From Dioszegia crocea (taxonomy: Eukaryota; Basidiomycota; Tremellomycetes; Tremellales; Bulleribasidiaceae), in the NCBI GenBank assembly GCA_001600615.1, contig BCKK01000002.1, forward strand, positions 1,642,809-1,706,808: 64,000 nucleotides of DNA, given 5' to 3'. Below the pieces are notes generated by a model. That model ran no database searches. It saw only the letters and a list, made by a program, of their open reading frames with translations, and was not told the origin of the DNA. Position numbers and translations under genes: made by a program. Of this stretch, positions 11,348-23,861 are shown piece by piece; the first letter of the stretch is position 1; every line of letters starts with the position of its first letter.

Positions 11348-12939
11348 TCATACATCGCCGACCCGCTTCACCTCGACTGGCGCGGTCGACCCCACCTGTC
11401 CAACTTTCGGTGGCAGGATAAGGACCCGTGTATTCCTCCGCCAAAAGGTTACTATGGTAGAAGCAAGGTGGGCGGGGTCGTCCTATGGCTTAGCGGAGCT
11501 CTGCCGGAGTCGGACTGGAATGACTGCTTGTAGACTTACCTCATGCAAGTAATGCCCAACGTCTGACATCACCTCCAGTTGAAACTTTCCCTGCCTGCGA
11601 TGAGCTCCGAGCCCAGCGGGTACTCACATTTGCCCCACCATCAGATCTTTGTCCAGTCTCTCCTGTCCAGCTAACACAAGCAACCTGGCGCATTTCGCCT
11701 GGAGGAATTTCTGGCTCAAACCTGCCCACCATTCTGTGTGTGTCAGTCTCCATCGCGCTTCACCAACCCACCCTGCCAGAACGGTTCTGTTGGCAACAGA
11801 TCCGCTCGCCACACCTGCTTCTCACCGACCGTACTCTCGGCTGACGGTGCAGGTGTGAGATATGAGGGCACCGAGACCCTGGCGGACGTAGGGTTCCGGA
11901 TGGCGTTGGAGTTGATACTGAGTCATCAGCAGGTCACAAGGCGATCATATGTTCAACTCACTGCCAGTGTATCCCGTCGATGACGGATTTGAAGGATCTC
12001 GGTCGCTGGGACAAGATCCCCTTCATCAGTGGCAAGGATTCCACAGCGGTTCCTGTCGTCAGCATCAGATTGCTGATGAGCTCACCCTCAACCACATCCA
12101 GCACAATGACTCCGGGGACCTTGTAACCCGCCTTTAGCAGTTCTGGGCTAGCCTCCAATATAGGAGCTGCGCCCATCGAGTGTCCAAGCAGCTACGGGTC
12201 AGCCGAGAGCTGAGGTATTAAGACCTACTAGTAGCGCCGGAGCGCTCTTCGCATCTGGCCACATTTGCTTGATCAAAGCCACGAAATCGGCAGTGAGTGT
12301 CGCTAGCGAAAGGTCGTGCTCTTGGGCAGTAGGACTGGTCTTGGTCTTGCCTAAGCGATCAGCCACTGCCCGCATTCTATCACCCAGACTGCACGCACCG
12401 TGACCCCTCGCGTCAAAGCTCAAGACGCCCAATTCCCCATCCTTCTCCCTCACCTCCTTAGCCAACACCGCAAAGCTCAACCCACTTGCGCCCGCCCCGT
12501 GGTGGCAGACCAGCACCGTCCCAGTCTGGGCAAGAGATGGCGAAGATGATGATGACGAAGCTGGAGAGTGCGCGGTATAATACACTCTGAAGGTGATTTC
12601 TGGCCGAGATGGGGGTTGGACCTCGAGAGCTTGGGTGAAGTATGCTGATGCGGACAAAGGACTGAGATCTAGGTCTCCCTGAGGAGACCGGGAAGAGGCG
12701 GGTAGGCTTGCAGACGTCAGCTAATCATCTATGCCCTCCGCAAGGCAGGTCGACGCGGTGCAAGTACAGACTCACCTTCGCCCCAGATCAGCCATGGTAT
12801 CTCCTCCTTCCAGCTGTCCCTCCTCATCCTCCTCATCTAGCATTTCCTCGTCATTGGCACTGCTACTAGCCCACGGGGCTCTGGTGGGTGCCATAGGCGG
12901 CAGTCGATTTAGGACGGATTTGCGGAACGTATCTGACAT
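11348..12939 (-). CDS. PPE1: Protein phosphatase methylesterase 1 (PPE1/PME-1)
   Basis: Removes the C-terminal methyl ester from the catalytic subunit of PP2A. The N-terminus (MSDTFRKSVLNRLPPMAP) is followed by an acidic stretch and an alpha/beta hydrolase fold: VLVCHHGAGASGLSFAVLA (oxyanion region), LGVLSFDARGHG, the nucleophile elbow LLGHSMGAAPI, then VIVLDVVEGELI with the acid residue. Near the end come RLDKDLMVGQM and VMSDVGHYLHEDDP, which carries the catalytic His. The C-terminus ends PVEVKRVGDV, as expected for this family. Several short introns interrupt the gene; the last exon (from about 11470) reaches the stop at 11348-11350. All three catalytic residues are visible. The long central acidic insert of animal enzymes is not seen here. 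Confidence 0.93.
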
Positions 12940-13315
12940 GGTGGATGTATGAAAGGGATAGTCAACCCCTTTCTGACACAAGCTTTCGACACTTCGTACC
13001 TCATGCATCGACTGCTTCACTCAAATTGCTCGCAAGACTCTAGCAAGTTACAGAGATAAGAGAATTGACCAGTGTATCCCCTATGACTCTAATGACTGAG
13101 CAGTAACGGAGCAGTATGAACTGTGGATCTCCACGCCTAATTGTTGCCCGCCGAGCTTGCACAACGAGGAATCGCCCGAGTACATGAGCAACGCAGCAGG
13201 GCCCCATGCGTTGACATTTAGAGATCGAAGCACAAGACTCGTAAGTATATACTATGCTAGATATGAACAAGATACAATCCCCAGTTCCCAATTCCCAATA
13301 TAGATCAATGTCCCC
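12940..13315. other. Spacer between PPE1 start and Cdc11/Nud1 end
   Basis: About 375 bp. It should hold the PPE1 promoter and the 3' untranslated region of the LRR gene. I see no coding sequence or clear motif. Confidence 0.5.
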
Positions 13316-16300
13316 TCATATCCTCTTTGCCCTGTCCAGAAGTTCGGTCGCTTTCTTCCTCTCTGCCTCACCCACCTCCAACCCATCCAGCATCCTCAAC
13401 CTCGGACAACCCTTCATGATGCCTCCCCTATACACCAGTCGCTTGCCATACCACATATCCGGTAAGTTCCGCCTGAACTCTGTGTCCATCTCAGCCCAAT
13501 CTGCGCCTGTTTCCTGCTGCTGGAAGAACCCAGAGGTGGTTGAACCGCGAATCGAAGCGGTGAGTGTGGCGTTGGGTCCTGTACGGCCCAGGAGGACGGC
13601 GGTCTTGTTGGGCCGAGAGAGGTGTGGGCGTGATACGGGAGCGTTCGTATGTGCGGGAATGAAGAGGGCGAGATAATAGCCAAGTGTACTGGGGTTCATC
13701 CTGAAGGTCAGCATGGTCACTGTCCGGGTCTATCGAACAAACTTACCTCAGATCAACTTCTTCAAGCTGCTCCAGTCCCTTCAACCCGAAACTCGCTTCC
13801 ACCGAATGCCCCAATCTATTCCCAACAACTGATATCTTCCTAAGACTCCTCATGCCCCTAAGCCCAGCCAGATCCTCCAAGAAGTTGTAGTTGGCATTCA
13901 ATACCTCCAGAGCCGACATTTGGCTTGCCATATTCTTTGGCCAGACGGTGAGGCGGCAAGCGGCCATCTCGAGGTATGTGAGGTGGTGGACTGGGCCGGC
14001 GGTGAAGAACTCTGGCGCGAGGTCGTTGCCTGCTTATCAGCTAGAGTCCCTATGGTCCAACTCTGACTTACCCGAAACATATAATCGCTTCAACCCTTCC
14101 ATCTCCGCTTTGGCCAGTCTCAGCCCTCGCGCACGCTGACTCCTCAGACTCAGAGCTTCCAGACGGCTTCTCGACCTATCAGACCGTTGTATACCGACCA
14201 GCCGGTTCTCATCCGCATAGACCGTGCGGACTTTGGGGAAATTGAGCAAATCGAGAACAGCGAGGTCGTTTCGGCATACACGTAGCGTGCGTAGGCGTAC
14301 CAAGGGCTCGGCTGAGGTTAAGGATATGAGATCGTTGTCGTCTGAAGTCAGCTGTGGATCCAAATATAACGTACCAAGGTTAAGCGATATAAGGCCCTTC
14401 AGCTCCTCGAGACCAATCACCTCGCCTAGCCCATTCTCCGGCAATTCCAAATGTTCTAGCCTGCTCCACTTTGACACCGTCAGGTCCAGCTTATCAATCC
14501 TGTTGCCGCGCGCGCTAAGCTTGAGCAGACTGTCCATGTTCATAATGCTTGACAGGTCTGAGATGCGATTATGATCCACGCGTAGATCGCGCAGATGCTT
14601 CAGACCGCGGAGTTCTGACCATCAGCATAGCTTTGCTGTTCACTCACGTGAAACACTGTCGAGCTGATTGCGGGACAGATCGAGTACGTGGAGATTTTGC
14701 AAATGATCCACTGATGTCAAAGAGCTAAGGCGATTACCCGATGCGTGTAGCGTCCGCACGCCGGAAGGTATTCCTGTGAGGTATGAGATGGCGTTATCGT
14801 TTCTATTTCATCAGCACTTTTCATCAAAGGGACATACAGGTTGACCTCATCGAGAGCTGGTAGGAACTCCTTCAGCCTCCCCACGCCTTCCAACCCTTTC
14901 CCATTCAAATTGACCTCCTTCAGCGTCTCCCAATACGGCTCGAAAGGCTGTACATCTGTAATGACCTTGACGAGTAAATCCGACGCCACGGCGAACGAGC
15001 ATTCTGTGAGGAATGTAGCCTGGCCAGCGGCGATGGCATTCTCGCGGTGAGATCGTGAACGGCGGAAAGATCGTGCGGGTAGGGTGGAAGCGTTTGTGGT
15101 GTCTGCTTGGAGATCGGGCTTTGTCGCCGCGTGAGGAAGTGTACTGCGGAACTGTGGATTGGGCGTTGGGGCTAGAGGAGCGCGAACCGGTTCAGGCCAT
15201 CGACTGGGTTTAGACGGTGTGATGTTGTCAAGACCTGGAGTTAGCACGGCCGACCCGGTCGACTCACTCAAACCCTCCATGTCACCCAAGACATCCTGTA
15301 TACGCCTAGTGCGAGCACTAGCCAGCAGGCTCATCCCGTTTTTGTCAAACAAGTTCCCATCTCCGCCATCCTTCCCACTCATCTCAGCCTCGACGATCGG
15401 TACAGAACCCTCATCGACTGAAGGTTTCTTCCCGTGCTTCTCCCTCGCAGCTCGGACTTCCTCGCCCAGGCCTCGCAACTGCTCCGAGAGACTCATGCCT
15501 CCATTCCTGACGACTTTAGGGATGACGCCGCCCGTCTCCAGCCCCTCAATCTTTCCATGCTTCTTCCCATCCGAAAAGGAAACCGACCGAGTGATGGATC
15601 TTGATCCCTCAGCAAAGGGCGTCAACGCGAGGTCTTCCAACCAGCTGGCCTTCTTTTTGAGACCGGGCGTGCCGTCACTGAGCTGGCCGTTGCTGTTGGG
15701 GTTGCGAAGGGCAGAGCGGATTGGTCGTACCGCTGCGGAAGATGGGAGGGGCGTGAGGATCGCAGGAGCAGAGTTGGCATGGTGTACAGTCGGTCGAGAG
15801 GGGGTAGGGGCGGGGAGTGGCAGTGGAGAGGAAGTCAGAAGTGGACGAGGAGCGAATCCAACTTGCTCGTCATCTTCTTCTTCGGACGTATCGAGTAGCG
15901 CACCAGCGTCAATGGTGGTTGTGTTGGCAACGTCCACCCCTTCGTCCGAGGAGTCTGTCTGACTCTCTTCTCGTGCTTCCTCCTCTTCCGGAACATTCGC
16001 CGCGGACCCCCTTCTCGATCCATCACTCATTCCCGCGAAGACATCAACACTCTCCTCACTGCCCACCTGCCTGCTCTCCTCTGCACTCCCCTCGCTCACT
16101 CTCTCTAGCCCACTCCCACCTCGCTCCCTCACCCAGCGCATGAGCGTAGGGTCGTACCTCATCTTACCGACTTGCTGACTCACAAGCCCGTTGACTTCGT
16201 CGGGACGAATCACTCGCATGGGGCCCTTGCCTCGGGGTCCGGCATGCTTGACGAACGAGGTCGAGATGGTGGAGGTGAAGGTGGTGGGAACAGTGGTAGA

Positions 16301-18472
16301 GGATACAAAGCGGTTGAGATCGTCGGTGTTTACGCCATTCGCTTCTGCTGGTTGCGAGTCGACGTCGGCCGGTCGGGGTACTGCCTGTCGAGATCGGACT
16401 GACCCATATCTCAATTGCGGGGGCGCCTCTTCCTCTTCCTCCTGACTGTCCTCACCAGCCCGCCTCATCTCCTCTGCCGCGCTCAAACGCCTCAGCAGCC
16501 TCCTCGGACTGGGCTTCCGACCACCTCTGCCGTCTTTCCGCGTCTTACCGCCGTATTCCCACTCGGACCTCCACGCGTCCGTCTCGCTACTCCCCACATT
16601 TTCGTCCGTCTCGCTCAACACCTTTCTGACATCTCGACTTTCGTAGTCTCCGGCACTCGACTCGGCAGTCTGCCCGCCCGATATCGCTGATGCGCTGTCG
16701 GACACTGCACGTTGACGCAGATTGGCCATCATAGCTTCGGCAGTACGAAGATAGCCCGATGACGCCGTGGAGGGATTTGAGCGATGGTTGCCGTCCGAGC
16801 GAGGGTTGGTTTCTGCTGACGGAGCAAGACGAGAAGCGCGTAGAGGCGCAGCGACTGATCGGTCTAGTGGAGGTGTGGGAGGTATGACGGGATACTCGAT
16901 GCTTGGACCATCTGCAAGGTCAGCACTTGTACCATGTATTGACTCACCCTGCTCATCAACCAAACTGCCTCCGGACTGATGAGGACTCGCACTGGTCGTA
17001 CTTTCCTCCACCTGGATCCCCTTGATCCTCCCCATAATCTCCAAGCCGACATTCCCCCAATCTCTGGGTTGGCGCTTTGGACTAGGCGGTGACAAGCGTA
17101 GCCGCTTGCTACTTCTTGAATCGCTCGTGCCCTCTGACGAATGCGTGCCTGTACCCCACGAGTCCCCATCGCCGTCTCCACTCCTCCCACTTCCGGATTG
17201 ACCAGATGACGGCGAAGCAGATTCTCCCGGCGACCATTCCCGATAGCTACCGGTTGGAGGTGGGGGAGAGGGTGACGCCTCGATACCAATCGAGTCGACA
17301 ATTGCAGAGAGGTGTTCTCGGGTGTAGGTATCGTAGGTGGACCGGAAGAGTCGAAGGTTGGGATTGGGAGGGAGTTTGGGTGATTTAGGAGGTAGTTTCT
17401 GGCGTGCAGGATTATCATGTATGGTCGAGTGGGATGGCCCTTCCCCATTGTCCGGCTGATTGAAGAGCGCTTCGAAATCGTCATCGTGCGGGAGCCTAAC
17501 CGAGCCGCCTCGTATAGTTGCCGACCCGCTGCCAGTGCCCGACCCCGTTTGGCCCGAAGCAGTGCGTACAGGGGCTTTGAATGTGAACGGGAATCGCGTT
17601 GCCCCGCGCGCCAGTGGACTCATATCCGTCTCCACTTCCCCTGATTTCAGCGACATCTGATACATTGACTGCTCAATTGCCCCGCCATCCTGGTTCATTG
17701 ACGGCTCGTCATCTTCCGCTGGTAGGGTAGCGTCGAGGATTGACTCATCGATGGGGAGCTGTGAAGTTTCGGATGGAGCCAGGGAAGAGGAGTGAGACGA
17801 CGGTGTCATGGATTTGCTTAGCCGACTGGGATTTCGAGGGGCAAATGGCTGAGAAGCCCGTCGTACTTCATCCACTGACGACGCTGCCGAACTGGGAGTG
17901 GACGCGAGATGAGGACGACTCGGCGTCGCGCTTTCGATGGGGGCAGGAGAAGGGACTTCGGCGGATGGCGCGACGGGCGGAGAAGGGGGTTCGAACATTC
18001 GCTCGAGAGCATTCTTGCCAAATATATCTTTCGACTTGACCCCTAGCCTTGCCAAGGCTCCGCCGCGATTGTCCTCCACCCCATCCTTGACCACGCACGT
18101 CCCTGCCGCTACCTCATCTACGGCCGCCTCCGACTCTGCTTCCGAGCTCGAACGGGATGATGGCGGTGAGAGAAGCCCCGTCCCTTGAGGTATGAGGAAC
18201 TCTCCCGAAGGACACAATCTCGATCCCCCTCCATGCCCCGACACTACCCTCTCCGGGCTGCTGTAATCGCGCGTCGGAAGGCCTCGCGGGGCAGAGTAGC
18301 CTAGAGAACGTAAAGAGCCTCGCTTGTTCGCGATGGAGCCTTTTGATGTTGACGTTGATAATTGTTTAGGTTTTGAGATGGAGCTACGTTTTTCCGAGGG
18401 GGACTCTGGAGGTGGCGAGCTGGATTCTACCCATTCCTCGCCGAGTTCGTCTGTCTGCCAGCCATATGACAT
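13316..18472 (-). CDS. CDC11: Leucine-rich-repeat spindle-pole scaffold, Cdc11/Nud1 type
   Basis: Scaffold of the septation/mitotic-exit network at the spindle pole body. The protein is about 1600 residues. It opens MSYGWQTDELGEEWVESS, a motif typical of fungal Nud1/Cdc11. A long disordered Ser/Pro/Glu-rich region covers about the first 1000 residues. It contains LRLFRSTYDTYTREHLSAIV and MRVIRPDEVNGLVSQQVGKM followed by RYDPTLMRWV, both also characteristic blocks. The C-terminal third is a leucine-rich-repeat array: LKEVNLNGKGLEGVGRLKE, LHVLDLSRNQLDSV, LRDLRVDHNRISDLSSI, LEHLELPENGLGEV, ALEVLNANYNFLEDLAGL. A capping region ends in RLRMLDGLEVGEAERKKA. The first exon is very long (18472 to about 14840); the LRR part is split by short introns. 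It is divergent from NUG1, 201 bp apart. Confidence 0.85.
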
Positions 18473-18673
18473 GATGGGCTATAGGTATGGTTGTCGAAAA
18501 GGAAGGCAGGCGCGTGAATTGTAAACAACTCACGCCAAAGGAGGCCCGGAACCAAAAGCGTTTACGTTATCCGACGGAGATTGGCTATAGTCCGCGCCAG
18601 AGAGAGAATTTTGAAGTCAGAGCAGTCCACCTGGCCAAAATCTTCACCATACATCTCTCATAACAAAGCAACA
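18473..18673. promoter_or_regulatory. Short bidirectional promoter, CDC11/NUG1
   Basis: Only 201 bp separate the two divergent start codons. The region must drive both genes. No TATA element is evident. Confidence 0.6.
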
Positions 18674-20824
18674 ATGGGTGGCATCAGAAAGAGTGGGTAG
18701 CGAGAGTGCAAGATGATATACATACTGACTCTGCGTAGAAACTACCAACCGTCAGACCACGCGTGACCGCGCGAAGATCACTAAGAAGGTCTCGGATCAC
18801 CACAAGAAAGTCAAGAAGGGAGCCAAGAAGGATGTGACCTGGAAGTCGAGTATGTCGCCTGTTCGTGCTTCAGAATTCAGCTGACAGCAAACCAGAAAAG
18901 AAGGCCGACCCTGGAGTGCCCAACTCTTACCCTTACAAGGACAAGGTACTAGCGGAGCTAGCTGAGGAGAAGCGATTGGTGCGTCTGTGAATATACTCGA
19001 GCTAACGTCTAGGCGGAAGAAGCCAAACTCGCTCGACGTGAAGCCAACCGCAACCCAAACCAGCACGAGCCCGAGGATGAGACACCCGGTATCCAATCGC
19101 TGTTCAAATCCTCCGTCCTTACGTCTTCCATCACTCTACCCATTGCCAAAGCCGCAGCAGCCGCCGCCGAGGCTGAAGCGGAAGTGCCATCTTTGATCGA
19201 CACAGAGTTGACCAATCTGCAAGATGTGCTGGATAAGGCGGATGTTCTGATTGAGGTTGTCGATGCTAGGGATATATTGGGTGGACGTTGCGGTTGGGTC
19301 GAGGCGCTTGTCAAGGATGCTGGAGGCAAGGTGCTGCTGGTCATCACCAAGATCGGTATGTTCACTATGTTGTGCACAGCTAAGACTTAGACCTGGTTCC
19401 ACGTGAAGCACTCGAGCAGTGGCTCCCCCATTTATCCCTTCCCACATTCCTCTTCTCCTCTCCTCCAGCTGGCCAGTCTCCCGTCCGGGGCCGAGCTGAG
19501 CTTCTCTCCGCTCTTCGATCCCTTACTTCCACATCTAGCGACTCCTCCGAACCCATCATCGCCCTCATGGGTCTGCCCAATTCTGGTAAAACCAGCATCC
19601 TCAACGCCCTCCTCGCGCCCATGGCCCGCAAATACGAGGTCGCGTCAGTCACTGGCGGCGGCAGTGCGGCCAAACACCCCGAACCAACAACGAAGGTGCC
19701 TGTCGAGGTGAGGGTGGACGTTGGAGAGGGATCCGCTGTCCGAATAGTAGACACCCCAGGATGGGAGTTTGTCGAGGATGAAGACGAGGATGAGGAAGAC
19801 GAGGATGTGAACAAGTGGGACCAGCTCGAGGAGCGTGTGGCTGGAGACCTTCTGCGGAGAAATCTAGGTCGAGTGGATCGAGTCAAGGATATTCTTCCCC
19901 TCGGTAAGTGTGCCCATCTCTGCGAATGCTTTAGCTGACACCTCAGCCCAATACATCATTTCACGCTCGAACGGCCAGGACCTCATGTTGGCGTACAACG
20001 TCCCCTTCTTTAAGGAAGGCGATGTCGAGGCCTTCTTGACATCTGTAGCAAGGGTGAACAACCGTATCCGCAAGGCAAGTCAGGCTCTTGTACACAGCAA
20101 CGGCTTGCTGACTAGTGGCAGCACGGTGATGTCGACCTAGAGGCCGCTGCGCGAATCATTGTCCGTGATTGGGCACAAAACACCTTCCCATACTACTCAC
20201 TTCCCCCCAAATTCCCCAACGGCGTCCAGTCCAACGGCAAGAGCGAGAGCCCAGACATGTCGGCTGTTCTGGCCACCTGTCGGGGCCGCAAAGAGATGAG
20301 GGCTGGCGCCGGTAAGGGCTTGGTCAGGTTCCGCGGCGGTGAGGTCGACCTGCGACCAGTGAGTGTTTTGAGTAGACAGTTTGCTTTTCAAAGCTGACCG
20401 CATCTAGATCGTGATGGATGACGACTACACGGCCATGCTGGGTCTCGACGACGATGATGAGGAGGGACCAGAAGAGGACGAGGAGGAAGAGGATGCAGAG
20501 GAGGAAGAGCTCGAGCTTGGCTCAGACGAAGAGGAGGAGCTTGAGCTGGAAGATGGCCCTGAGCCTGATTCTGGATCATCCATCGCCGATGTCCAGTCCG
20601 AGGAGGAAGAAGAAGAAGAGGTGGCGGAGCCAGTGGAGACTGTGTCGAGGAAGAACAAGCGGAAAGCCCAGCCTGGCCCAAGTCCCACTTCGGCCGAGAA
20701 GAACAAGCGGGCTAAGCGAGTCAGCTTCGGGAAGGAGGTTGTTGGGTATGGGAAGGTCAAGGCGGATGCGCCGGCGGGTAAGGCTGGGAAGGAGTTCAAG
20801 GGGCTTGGGAAGCGCAGACGGTAG
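18674..20824 (+). CDS. NUG1: Nucleolar GTPase NUG1 (GNL3/nucleostemin family)
   Basis: Circularly permuted GTPase needed for 60S ribosomal subunit assembly. A short first exon (MGGIRK) splices to a basic N-terminal region (TRDRAKITKKVSDHHKKVKK). The GTPase motifs follow in permuted order: VEVVDARD-like DVLIEVVDARDILGGR, G4 as ITKID then LVPREALEQWLP, G1 as MGLPNSGKTSILNALL, and G3 as VRIVDTPGWEF. A C-terminal linker leads to a very acidic segment (Asp/Glu runs at about 20445-20630) and a basic tail (KNKRAKRVSFGKEV). At least six introns interrupt the gene. G4 reads TKID rather than the usual NKID. The acidic-basic tail is common in this family. Confidence 0.92.
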
Positions 20825-21720
20825 ATTTGTTTGAAGGGGTTAAATTTTGGTGGATCTGATGTACTGCTTTGGTGCCTTGCCAATCGCACAAAATGAATGA
20901 CTGACACACAACAGACATCGGGTCCATGCGAAGCTTCTAACCGTGCCTACGTTTGAGGCTGCACCCCAAGCGCAGCGAAGCTCATTTTGTCTGTCAATCT
21001 GAATATATCGGAGGTGCGTTATGGACCACAGGGTATCTAACTCTAGGGGAAGCTTTGGGGCATCGCAGTACTTGCATCTCTGCCACCATCGTCTGCCTCG
21101 AGACTCCAGAGCTGTCGCTGATACCTTGAGTCTGGACTTTGCGTGCCACTGATTGACGGATCAACTGATTCCCGCCGCTGCACACGTTCGCTACGCGGAG
21201 AATTGTCACCGATCGCGCGACTGCCTTTTCCTCGCTGACAGCGCCGAGCGTTGAAACAATAGCCCGAGATACCTCCGAGACATTGACAAGATCCGAGATC
21301 TAAGGCTGCCGTAAATGACGAGACTGATGTCATTCAACAAACCGGGGACCCATCTCGATCGCTTAGATTGTTTCGCCAAACAAGTGCCAAACAGCTCTAA
21401 TAACTTTACGTGGTTGTTTGGCTCGGCGATATATCGCACTGCATGGGCTCACGCAGATCATGAAACGAGGTAGACCGATCGATGAGACAACCTTGGGAAT
21501 TCTGTCTTGACCGTCTGGTGGGTTGAGAAGGCGTTAGAAAGTCTCGAACGATGTTTGGCGCGATCGAAAGTGGGGGGCTGGTCAGATTTGGGGTGGGGAC
21601 TTGTTTACTATATAGTCTGCGCCCATCCCCCTCTTGTCTTCTTCCCTATCTTCCACTTCTAAAACACTCCAGCCACCACACTTCCACACCTCCACCACCC
21701 AACACCACCCACACTTTACA
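20825..21720. other. Intergenic region and promoter of the ferritin-fold gene
   Basis: About 900 bp with no supported gene. A clear TATATA core lies at 21609-21614, 107 bp upstream of the next start codon. The leader after it is C-rich and pyrimidine-rich, as in strongly expressed fungal genes. Confidence 0.6.
21609..21614 (+). promoter_or_regulatory. TATA box of the ferritin-fold gene
   Basis: TATATA within CTATATAGTC, 107 bp before the ATG at 21721. The downstream leader is rich in C and CA, fitting strong expression. Confidence 0.6.
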
Positions 21721-22751
21721 ATGAAGCTCCTCGCTCTTGCCTCCCTCGCCGCTGCCTGCGCCTCCGTCGCCTCCCCCGTCGTCTCGAACCCCTTCAAGCG
21801 ACAGGCTGCTGGCCCCTCCGACCTCCAGGTCCTCCAGTACGCCCTCACCCTCGAGAACCTTGAGGGCGCCTACTACAAGCAGGCGCTCGACAAGTTCTCT
21901 GCTGCCGACTTCAAGGCCGCCGGCTTCCCTGACTGGGTCCGCGGCCGTGTCCAGCAGATCTCCCAGCACGAGTCTTCCCACGTCAAGCTCCTCAGCGCTG
22001 CCCTCGGTAACAACACCGTTCCCCCCTGTGTTTACGCCTTCCCCCTCACCGACGTGAAGACCTTCATCAGCTTCTCGTCCTTCCTCGAGAACATTGGTGT
22101 CTCCGCCTACATCGGTGCCAACCAGTACATCTCCGACCCCCTCTACGCCACCGTGGCCGCCTCCATCCTTGCTGTTGAGGCTCGTCACCAGGGCTTCTTC
22201 TCTGGCCCCGTCCTCACCCAGGCCGACTGGACGTAAGTTGCTTTCTGTCTACCTAGGAATTGCTGACTCCTCTAGTGGACCCTACGATACCCCCCTTGGC
22301 CTTGACATGGTCTACACCCTCGCTGCCCAGCTCATCACCTCGTGCCCTGCTGGCCCCGCTCTCCCCGTCAAGGCTTCCAGCCCCTTGGCCTTCGCCTCCG
22401 GCCTCCCCGTCGGTGCTGGTGAGGCTGGCAAGCCCATTGCCCTCTCATACACCAAGTCCTCTTCCTCCGTCCCTGGCCCCGTCAACGCCGTCATCTACAA
22501 CGGTCTCGGTGCCACCTTCGTCCCCTACACCAACGGCCAGGTGACCCTCCCCCAGGGCATCCAGGGCTTCTCCTACATCATCCTCACCAACGCCGCCGAC
22601 GCTGCTTCCGTCACCAGTAAGTCTGTCCTTTTGTTCCAAGTACAAAGCTAATTCGACAGCCGCCAACACCGTTGCCGGACCCGCGGTTGTCAACACCCCC
22701 TTCGACGCCTTCCAGTCCAACGTTGGCTTCAAGAACCCCTTCGGCGCATAA
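21721..22751 (+). CDS. Secreted ferritin-like-fold protein (Rds1-like)
   Basis: Three exons encode a secreted protein of about 310 residues. The signal peptide is MKLLALASLAAACASVAS, with a Kex2-type KR site at NPFKRQAAG. The ferritin-like helical domain follows (LQYALTLENLEGAYYKQALD, ISQHESSHVKLLSAALG, ILAVEARHQGFF), with the Glu and His positions expected of a diiron or ferritin_2 domain. The C-terminal half contains GPYDTPLGLDMVYTLAAQLI and ends VGFKNPFGA. Relatives are stress- or starvation-induced fungal secreted proteins of unknown activity. Codon use is strongly biased to C at the third position, unlike neighbours such as the AKR gene, which suggests very high expression. A TATA box precedes it. 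Introns lie at about 22233-22275 and 22617-22659. Confidence 0.88.
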
Positions 22752-23126
22752 GCTACTTGCTTAGTGGACGCGAGTGGGATTTAGTCAGGACAATCAATAG
22801 GGACATTGTGTTTAAGATACCCTTAGTGGCACACTATAGTTTGGATATGTAAATGATACCTTCACATTGTTACTGTCTCGCACACTCGAAATGGCCACTT
22901 GACGATACAGTGATTGTGTAGTCTCGCTTACCACACCTCAACTCCTCCTCGTTATGAACGCGTCAGGTTTCGAGAATACAGCACACATCCGGAATGTCTT
23001 TCTCACACCACCGTGGGCTTTCGCTCAGCGCTAAGCGGGAGATGGGAGATACAGATGTAGCATTTCGAATTTCATACGACAAATGAGCCCCGTTCATCCC
23101 GTTCGGTGTAATACTCCATTCCACGC
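22752..23126. other. Convergent 3' spacer
   Basis: 375 bp between two gene ends facing each other. Expected 3' untranslated regions only; no gene or structured element stands out. Confidence 0.5.
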
Positions 23127-23861
23127 TTAAGCCCGCTTGATCTTGTCGTTGTTGAGCCAGACGTAGCCTGCGTTGAGGTAGGTCGCTGCTCAGTCAGCAG
23201 ATGCCTTGGGAGATACTCACCGTAACCCAACCAAGCGCAGTAGGGGGCGAGGAACCAAGTGGTGCTGAAGTCGGTGCGGAGACCGTGCATCTTGACCGTC
23301 ATAGCGACGACAGTGCCGGTGAGGGCGAGAATGTTCCCAAGTGCGACTTCCTTCTGCTGGGCTGATTGTCAGCTGGATTACGTAAAAAGATTTACCGCCG
23401 AAGAAAAGTGGTGTCCAAATCATGTTCAGAGCTAGCTGGGCGTAGTACAGCTGCAAGGCCTTGTCTGCCTCAGCGCTGTCGTCAGCAGGAGGTCCCAGGA
23501 AAAAAAACTTACGTGCCTGAGGGAGTGGCGGCGCTGTCAAGAGCCTTTACGGTCATGTGCGAGGCGTAACCCTGGAGTGGGGTGATCAGGCATCATTTGC
23601 GTCGTCATGAGTGAGGAAACTCACCATCAGACCATACAGGATAGTCCAGACGGGACCAAAGACCTGCTTGGGGGGGTTCCCAGGAGGGGGCGACATGGTC
23701 TACCGTCAGATCACATCTCATGTGATGCTTACGTTGAACCATGCTTTCGAGGACGTCTTGCCGGTGATGAAGCCGCTAGCAGCCCCAAGACCGATAGGCA
23801 AGCCTACGGCGAGGAAGGGGTTGCGAGCAACATCCATGAAAATCTCAGGGAGGGGCGACAT
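23127..23861 (-). CDS. TSPO: TspO/MBR tryptophan-rich sensory protein (translocator protein)
   Basis: A five-helix membrane protein of the TspO/peripheral benzodiazepine receptor family, which binds porphyrins and sterol-like ligands in the outer mitochondrial or ER membrane. The start MSPLPEIFMDVARNPFLAVG leads into the first helix. Then come PPPGNPPKQVFGPVWTILYG and LMGYASHMTVKALDSA (family signature around PPxWVFGPVWTxLY), LQLYYAQLALNMIWTPLFF, LGNILALTGTVVAMTVKM, and WFLAPYCAWLGYATYLNAGY. The protein ends WLNNDKIKRA. Five or so short introns split it. The length and order of helices match the family. Confidence 0.93.

Noticed and set aside
11114..11533. Long plus-strand open frame ending GALPESDWNDCL
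   Set aside because: It overlaps the PPE1 last exon in antisense, and the PPE1 frame carries the conserved C-terminus. A better splice site ends the plus-strand gene at 11319.
15159..15962. Plus-strand open frame of 267 codons
   Set aside because: Antisense to the long Cdc11/Nud1 exon. Low-complexity Ser/Arg composition comes from the disordered region on the other strand.
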